A DNA stretch of 64,000 nt from Lentimonas sp. CC4 (GTDB lineage Bacteria; Verrucomicrobiota; Verrucomicrobiia; Opitutales; Coraliomargaritaceae): the NCBI RefSeq assembly GCF_902728235.1, contig NZ_CACVBO010000001.1, positions 434,001 to 498,000 on the forward strand, given 5' to 3'. Positions 59,392 to 64,000 of this stretch are shown one piece after another. A model generated the notes under the pieces. That model did no database searches, was not told where the DNA came from, and was given only the letters and a program-made list of their open reading frames with translations. Numbering within the stretch: position 1 is the first letter of the stretch; each line of letters opens with the position of its first letter. The position numbers and the translations under genes were made by a program.

Positions 59392-60375
59392 ATGTCTGAT
59401 TATAAAACCGTTCAGGAAGTCAAAGCGCTCGACGTCAACATAGCGGCTCGCTTCCGCTGCATCCTCATACTTCGACGCAAGACCACCAAAACGGCCAAAA
59501 CAGGCAACCCCTTCCTCAGCATCGAACTGGGCGACAGCAGCGGCAGTTTTACCGCCAACTGCTTTGATGGAACAGACATTTATAAGGTGATCGACGCCGT
59601 GCCCGAAGGCTCCATCCTGCGCATCGCAGGGATCACCGAATATTGGCAGGAGCGCTTTTCTCCTAAGATCCAAGCCGCTGAGTTCATCGAAGCTGAAGAA
59701 GCCGAGGCTGAAGGCATGATGGCAAATCTCATCGAGACGCCGCCCGAATCGGAAGACGAACTTTGGGGGCACATTCAAGAAGGCGTCGAGGCGATCCAGC
59801 ACCCACAGCTCAAAGAGACCGTGCAACGCGTGCTGAACGAACTCGGTTCACGTTTCCGTAAATGCCCTGCGGCTGTGAGTATGCACCATGCCTACTACAA
59901 CGGCTTGCTCGAACACACCACCCATATGGTGCGCGCCGCCCGCGCACTCTTGCCACTCTACCCCGAAGTCGATGCCGACCTCGCCATCGCGGGCATCATT
60001 CTACACGACATGGGCAAGTTAGAGGAATACGAAGGCGAGTTTGCAGCAAAGGTCAGCCGCATTGGCACCTTACAAGGTCACGTCGTAATTGGCTTCCGCA
60101 TCGCTCGTAAAGCCGCGATCATGTCGAAACTCAACGCCGACCTCACCGAGCGCTTAGAGCACATCATTCTCAGTCACCAAGGCGAAAAAGCCTGGGGCGC
60201 CGCAGCCATGGCCGCCACGCCGGAAGCCGTGTTCGTCTCCATGGTCGACAATCTCGATGCCAAAATGGGCATGGTGCAACGCGTGCTACGCAACACCGCC
60301 AAGGGCGAAGAATTCTCCGACTACCTCATGGGGCTGCAGACGCGCGTGCTAGTGACGCCGCCGGACAAGAGCTGA
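59392..60375 (+). CDS. OB-fold/HD-domain 3'-5' exoribonuclease, YhaM-like
   Basis: A 327-aa protein with an N-terminal OB-fold (about 15-105, with FLSIELGDSSGSFTANCFDG) and an HD phosphohydrolase domain: HHAYYNGLLEHTTHMVR and the metal-binding ILHDMGK, with a later LSHQGEKAWGAAAMAATPEA. The arrangement matches YhaM, which trims RNA and single-stranded DNA from the 3' end with Mn2+. The frame begins at 59233, but the ATG at 59392 gives the normal start. The stop is 10 bp before the next gene. Confidence 0.88.
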   Translation: MSDYKTVQEVKALDVNIAARFRCILILRRKTTKTAKTGNPFLSIELGDSSGSFTANCFDGTDIYKVIDAVPEGSILRIAGITEYWQERFSPKIQAAEFIEAEEAEAEGMMANLIETPPESEDELWGHIQEGVEAIQHPQLKETVQRVLNELGSRFRKCPAAVSMHHAYYNGLLEHTTHMVRAARALLPLYPEVDADLAIAGIILHDMGKLEEYEGEFAAKVSRIGTLQGHVVIGFRIARKAAIMSKLNADLTERLEHIILSHQGEKAWGAAAMAATPEAVFVSMVDNLDAKMGMVQRVLRNTAKGEEFSDYLMGLQTRVLVTPPDKS

Positions 60376-60385
60376 GCAAATCGAC

Positions 60386-61765
60386 ATGCACCGTATTACC
60401 TTATTATTGCTAGCTCTGCTACTTGGAGCCAGTGCTAACCCACTGCTTGCTCGCGACTTGACTGACATCAAAGGCCGCAGCATCGACGTCGACGTCATTC
60501 TGATAACGGAAACTACCGTTACGGTTCGACGAAGTAGTGACGGCTCTCAATTTGAGATTCCACTCGAAAACCTCACAATCGCAGACCGTGAGGCGCTCAA
60601 GCGAGAACACGAAAAACTGGGCACCAACAACAGCTTTACCCCTAAAAACGAGGCACTCGGTATTGAATTATGGGCAGATACCCTAATCTGGGATGATGCC
60701 CCAGCCAACATCGCAGCACGACTAGGCTGGCAACTTGAATACCAGACACAAAAACTCGCATGCTATCGGCACTATTTCCCCAAAGATGCACCGCTAATTG
60801 CTGGGGCGCGACCGTATGCAGCTGCCTTATTCGTTATCGATGGCAAAGTGGACTACCTCTCCATCACATTTGCCAACTCACTGGACTCCACAACCGCCAG
60901 CTCGCATAGTAAACGTATCGCAGAAGTAAAGCGAGGCATCGGCAAAGCGATTAGGTTGGATCAAAAAGCAATTGAGAAATGCCTAAATTCCTTAACGAGG
61001 AAATTGAATCACAAGCGCGAACATGCAGACGAGAAGTCCGACTTCAACCGATGGGACATCCAACACTGTAGCTTTATCTTACACACAAAAGAAGAGCAAT
61101 ATATTAACCTACAAATCATGCCTGCAAAACTTGCAGACTGGTTTGAACGTTCCGACAAACGTAAACTTGCGAACAGGATGATACGCCCGACACCAGCCTC
61201 AGACGGCCCTATCGTTTTAACCGACCTCCCCGAAGTGAGCCCAGGACCAAAGCAATTGCAACTGGCTGCCACAGCTGAAGCCTTTCTGAGACACAGCAAC
61301 ATTCGGGCAGATATGTATCTGCTCGCAATGCACTTAGATAATGAAGACGCCACCACACCCCGCACTGAAAAGATATTCAATGCGGCGAAGCAATTCGCAA
61401 TCCAAGACGGGGACACCCCCATCCCAACTGATTTAGCCATTAGAAAAATTGATTCAAGAATACTCTTTCAACGAACAGTCCTATGCGCACTAAAGCCACT
61501 ACCAGAACTAACACCTAAAGAAGAACAACCTTCCGACGATCCAAACCAGGAACAAATCAATGGGCACACTCTGACGCAACGCTCCACAAATCACAGCGAA
61601 AACAATACACCCAATTTTTTCATCATTACTGGCTACAATCCGCAGAATCAAACACTCGCACTGACAAGTGCAGCATCTGGCTATAAAGTCCATTGGGTGA
61701 ATGAAGCGCTAGTCAAATCGGTAGATTCAAGGCAAAACCACTACTTCTACCCACACTACCGCTGA
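60386..61765 (+). CDS. Secreted protein with SHD1-like and C39-peptidase-like domains, cysteine absent
   Basis: A 459-aa exported protein. A signal peptide (1-22) is followed by an SHD1-like stretch ([20 protein letters not shown] ... [18 protein letters not shown]), a small domain frequent in secreted verrucomicrobial and planctomycetal proteins. The C-terminal half resembles C39-type peptidases: [20 protein letters not shown], then a histidine-containing block and [19 protein letters not shown]. In active C39 enzymes a cysteine stands just before the AATA-like part; here it is leucine, so it is probably inactive. It overlaps mutM by 10 nt at the 3' ends. Confidence 0.5.
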   Translation: MHRITLLLLALLLGASANPLLARDLTDIKGRSIDVDVILITETTVTVRRSSDGSQFEIPLENLTIADREALKREHEKLGTNNSFTPKNEALGIELWADTLIWDDAPANIAARLGWQLEYQTQKLACYRHYFPKDAPLIAGARPYAAALFVIDGKVDYLSITFANSLDSTTASSHSKRIAEVKRGIGKAIRLDQKAIEKCLNSLTRKLNHKREHADEKSDFNRWDIQHCSFILHTKEEQYINLQIMPAKLADWFERSDKRKLANRMIRPTPASDGPIVLTDLPEVSPGPKQLQLAATAEAFLRHSNIRADMYLLAMHLDNEDATTPRTEKIFNAAKQFAIQDGDTPIPTDLAIRKIDSRILFQRTVLCALKPLPELTPKEEQPSDDPNQEQINGHTLTQRSTNHSENNTPNFFIITGYNPQNQTLALTSAASGYKVHWVNEALVKSVDSRQNHYFYPHYR

Positions 61766-62568
61766 CACTTCGGGCAATAAAAGCTATTACGCTGCCCGAT
61801 AGTCACCGAGCGAATCACGGTGCCACAGGTCGGACACGGTTCACCTGCTTTGCCATACACTTTTAGTTGTATCCGAAAATAGCCGGGCTTGCCATCCGCG
61901 CCCATAAAGTCGCGTAGCGTTGTCCCGCCCTGCTTGATCGCACGCGCCAACACCGTCTTAATATGCGCACCCAACTCGACATAGCGTGCACGGCTCACCT
62001 TGCCTGCCGCCCGACGCGGGTCGATGCCTGCCATAAATAAGGCCTCATTCGCGTAGATATTGCCCACGCCGACCACCACGGCATTCGTCATTATAAAATT
62101 TTTGACCGCCACGGAACGTCCGCGCGACTGCTCAAACAATCGCTCGCCATCGAACGCCTCCGAAAGCGGCTCAGGCCCCATGCCTTGCAATAATTTGAGC
62201 GGTGCTTCGTCCGCTCCCTGCCACAGGCACGCACCGAAACGGCGAGGATCGTTGAGCCGCAGGCAATACCCGCCTTCCAACACGAGATCTAAATGGTCGT
62301 GCTTCAGCACTGGTTTATCACTCGGCTGCACCGTCAAGCTCCCTGACATGCCCAAATGCAGCACGATACTACCACGCGCCGTATCGAGCAGTAGATACTT
62401 CGCGCGGCGACGCACGGCCGTAACGATTTCACCGATAGAGTCTCGCACCGCATCTGGAATCGGCCAACGCAGCTGCGCTTGCCGAATGACAATCGCCTCA
62501 ATCCGCAATCCTTCCACATGCGGCGCGATCCCGCGCCGCGTCGTCTCAACTTCTGGTAATTCTGGCAT
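61756..62568 (-). CDS. mutM: Formamidopyrimidine-DNA glycosylase
   Basis: A 270-aa base-excision repair enzyme that removes 8-oxoguanine and cuts the abasic site. It starts MPELPEVET, where P2 is the catalytic nucleophile and E3 is required. [23 protein letters not shown] is the helix-two-turn-helix, and the C-terminal zinc finger has CPTC...CPKC. Length is normal. It diverges from the binding-protein gene with an 87-bp spacer. Confidence 0.97.
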   Translation of the reverse strand: MPELPEVETTRRGIAPHVEGLRIEAIVIRQAQLRWPIPDAVRDSIGEIVTAVRRRAKYLLLDTARGSIVLHLGMSGSLTVQPSDKPVLKHDHLDLVLEGGYCLRLNDPRRFGACLWQGADEAPLKLLQGMGPEPLSEAFDGERLFEQSRGRSVAVKNFIMTNAVVVGVGNIYANEALFMAGIDPRRAAGKVSRARYVELGAHIKTVLARAIKQGGTTLRDFMGADGKPGYFRIQLKVYGKAGEPCPTCGTVIRSVTIGQRNSFYCPKCQR

Positions 62569-62655
62569 ACTTCGAATTCATAAACCTTGAATGCTGGTAA
62601 AATACAACCTAACACTATCCCCAACGCATATGCTAACCATCTGCCTTATACTATA

Positions 62656-63669
62656 ATGAAACAGTTACACCTCCTTCTTATGATTGCCTGCGCACTGACT
62701 GCAGGCTCACTCTGCACCGCTCAGGCGGAAGACTCCGCTTCGGCAACCTCTGTGCAACTCGTGTCCGACGTATGGCCGCCATTCACAAATCACTTTGGCC
62801 AGCCACGCATCGCCACAGAGCTCGTCCACCTCGCACTCGCGAAGTCCGGCTACAAGCCAACTAGCGAAATCCTCAACAATTGGACAGTGCCCGCCGACCT
62901 GAAGGCAGACAAATACGATGGTTGCGCAGCAATCTGGAAATCCGAGGAGCGCGAGGACTACTTACTTTTCTCCAAGCCATACCTAGAAAGCCGTATACAC
63001 CTCGCGGGAAAAAAAGGCAACGATGTCAGCATCACCGACCTATCGCAGCTCAAAGGTAAACGCCTCGCCCTCGTCAAGGACTATGCATATGGCGAGTTGG
63101 TAGAGTCACTCACCGGCGTCGAAATCATTTACGGCAAAGATGACGTAACCAACCTGAAAATGCTCATCAGCGACGAGGCTGACTACACACTCGTCGATGA
63201 TCTCCTCATTCAATACGCGTTGAAAGAACACGCCGAAAAATGCGAAGAGTTCCTCGACTTCGGGCAGCAGTCGCTACAAACGAATCCGATCCACTTAGCC
63301 GTGCGTAAGAATCTGCCAGGTGCAGAAGACATGATCAAAAAGTTCGATCAAACCATTCGCCTCATGCAAGCGGACGGCACCTACAACCGCGTGCTCCGCC
63401 TCAACTCCATCGCGATCGATATCGATGGTGATGGCCAGAAGGAATTAGTCCTCGCTGACGTCAACCTTGGGATCGAAGCGCCCACAGGCGGCTACGACGT
63501 CTTCGCAGACAACACCGACGCGCCCAAACTACCCGCCAAAACACGCTACTCCATCCGTGACACCATCTACAATGGCTGGGACGCGGTGCCAGACGACTAC
63601 CGTGGCATGGACGACGTCATCCCAGACACCCGCGAAGAAGGCTTCAGCATCTTCGGCGGCGACTTCTAG
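62656..63669 (+). CDS. Periplasmic solute-binding protein family 3 with a C-terminal extension
   Basis: A 337-aa exported binding protein. A signal peptide (1-25) is followed by the family 3 fold: VQLVSDVWPPFTNHFGQPRIATELVHLA, DGCAAIWKSEEREDYLLFSKPYLES and LSQLKGKRLALVKDYAYGELVES, as in polar amino acid ABC receptors. After about residue 250 there is DIDGDGQKELVLADVN, an EF-hand-like D-x-D-G-D-G calcium loop, and a tail of about 60 residues not seen in typical receptors. No permease or ATPase gene is near. The ATG at 62656 starts the signal peptide. Ligand unknown. Confidence 0.75.
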   Translation: MKQLHLLLMIACALTAGSLCTAQAEDSASATSVQLVSDVWPPFTNHFGQPRIATELVHLALAKSGYKPTSEILNNWTVPADLKADKYDGCAAIWKSEEREDYLLFSKPYLESRIHLAGKKGNDVSITDLSQLKGKRLALVKDYAYGELVESLTGVEIIYGKDDVTNLKMLISDEADYTLVDDLLIQYALKEHAEKCEEFLDFGQQSLQTNPIHLAVRKNLPGAEDMIKKFDQTIRLMQADGTYNRVLRLNSIAIDIDGDGQKELVLADVNLGIEAPTGGYDVFADNTDAPKLPAKTRYSIRDTIYNGWDAVPDDYRGMDDVIPDTREEGFSIFGGDF

Positions 63670-63691
63670 ACCATTACAAAGCAATTTATTC

Positions 63692-63727
63692 AAAAGCCTG
63701 ATCGCACCTGCGCGATCAGGCTTTTTT
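63692..63727 (+). terminator. Rho-independent terminator after the binding protein
   Basis: AAAAGCCTGATCGC and GCGATCAGGCTTTTTT form a 14-bp stem with a six-base loop and a T-run, 22 bp after the stop codon. Confidence 0.9.
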
Positions 63728-63759
63728 GTGTGCTGGTGGGATTCCATAGCCACGAAGCC

Positions 63760-63861
63760 TTTGTAGGGGTGCTGCTTGCGGCACCCGCGAGCGTTCGAGG
63801 GGTTACAAAACTTCGAGTGCGGTGGCCTTTGCGCGGGCTTCGCGAGCAAAGCCCCTACAAA
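63760..63861. repeat. REPIN-like pair of inverted GTAGGGG modules
   Basis: TTTGTAGGGGTGCTGCTTGC at the left and GCGAGCAAAGCCCCTACAAA at the right are inverted copies separated by about 60 bp, with TTTGTAGGGG and CCCCTACAAA as exact outer ends. The layout is that of REP doublets; no RAYT transposase gene is in the window. Confidence 0.65.
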
Positions 63862-63871
63862 CGAACGACAC

Positions 63872-63906
63872 AAAAAAGCCTGAACCACATACGGTTCAGG
63901 CTTTTT
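63872..63906 (-). terminator. Terminator after lysS (bidirectional)
   Basis: AAAAAGCCTGAACC and GGTTCAGGCTTTTT form a 14-bp stem with a 6-nt loop; on the minus strand six Ts follow. It lies 24 bp beyond the lysS stop. Confidence 0.9.
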
Positions 63907-63929
63907 GAAAAAACGAAATATCGCTCCGA

Positions 63930-63998
63930 TTACTCAGCGCTCTTCAATGGCTTCAAGCTCGGGAAGAGAATCGTGTCGCGAATACTTTCAGCTCCAGT
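63930..63998 (-). CDS. lysS: Lysyl-tRNA synthetase, C-terminal end (partial)
   Basis: Only the last 22 residues and the stop fall in the window: TGAESIRDTILFPSLKPLKS, then AE. Class II lysyl-tRNA synthetases end in a closely similar T-x-x-x-S-I-R-D-V-I-x-F-P-x-x-R-P block, so the identification rests on that motif. The rest of the gene continues past 64000. A terminator follows it. Confidence 0.75.
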   Translation of the reverse strand, partial: TGAESIRDTILFPSLKPLKSAE

Positions 63999-64000
63999 GA

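Overview
The window is a piece of a bacterial chromosome, almost fully coding and dominated by housekeeping genes. The gene set points to a Gram-negative marine member of Verrucomicrobiota, probably class Opitutia near Puniceicoccales. The grounds are LPS and outer-membrane biogenesis genes (lpxD, bamA, ompH), a ParE of the short Bacteroidota/Chlamydiota-like type, an SHD1-like secreted protein, a sulfatase, a GH10 xylanase with a CE2-type esterase, a carboxynorspermidine decarboxylase, and translation starts that nearly all lack a Shine-Dalgarno sequence. The taxonomic call is an inference from protein families; no rRNA is present.

Layout. 1-2.8 kb: thrB, smpB and rpoZ on the minus strand, divergent from rplM-rpsI. 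2.9-8.5 kb: a complete run argC-argJ-argB-argD-argF (glutamate to citrulline, cyclic acetyl route), closed by a terminator. 8.5-11 kb: a sulfatase and a small DUF4345-like membrane protein, lying between argF and a second, diverged copy of the last codons of argF, which marks this block as a probable insertion. 11.2-16 kb: parE, a membrane-anchored alpha/beta hydrolase and an unknown secreted protein. 16-20.4 kb: dnaK-groS-groL as a chaperone cluster. 20.6-28.6 kb: a Cdd1-like protein, a LON-domain protein, an outer-membrane lipoprotein-like protein, an MscS channel, nudC, a VapBC toxin-antitoxin pair and a divergent uvrA. 28.9-34 kb: an unknown 93-aa protein, enolase, small membrane, VOC, lipoprotein and SDR genes, and a decayed epimerase tail. 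34-37.3 kb: a nucleotide-sugar 4,6-dehydratase and DegT aminotransferase pair (PglF/PglE-like) and tRNA-Leu(UAA). 37.4-48.9 kb: a long minus-strand block, rplY-pth-rpsF-ssb-rplI-dnaB-bamA-ompH, a terminator, then lpxD-prs-metX-metW. 49-55 kb: nspC, a 45-aa membrane microprotein coupled to a cyclic-nucleotide-domain histidine kinase, rfbB and thrS. 55-64 kb: a nitroreductase remnant, yhbY, corA, a GH10 xylanase with a truncated CE2 esterase, a YhaM-like exoribonuclease, a C39-like protein without its cysteine, mutM, a periplasmic binding protein and the 3' end of lysS.

The least ordinary content is between the genes. At least six intergenic insertions share ends of the form CCTTAAAAGAG ... GAATCTAGG, with 7-nt periodic subterminal repeats, and most are flanked by 5-bp direct repeats (TTAAA, TTCAT, ATGAG). 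I read them as a non-autonomous mobile element family. Two further heptamer families (xxAATTC and ACGTTCG/ACGTTGG types) sit directly upstream of argD, argF, parE and yhbY, and paired inverted GTAGGGGC...GCCCCTAC modules resemble REPIN doublets. No CRISPR array, phage, transposase gene or rRNA operon was seen.
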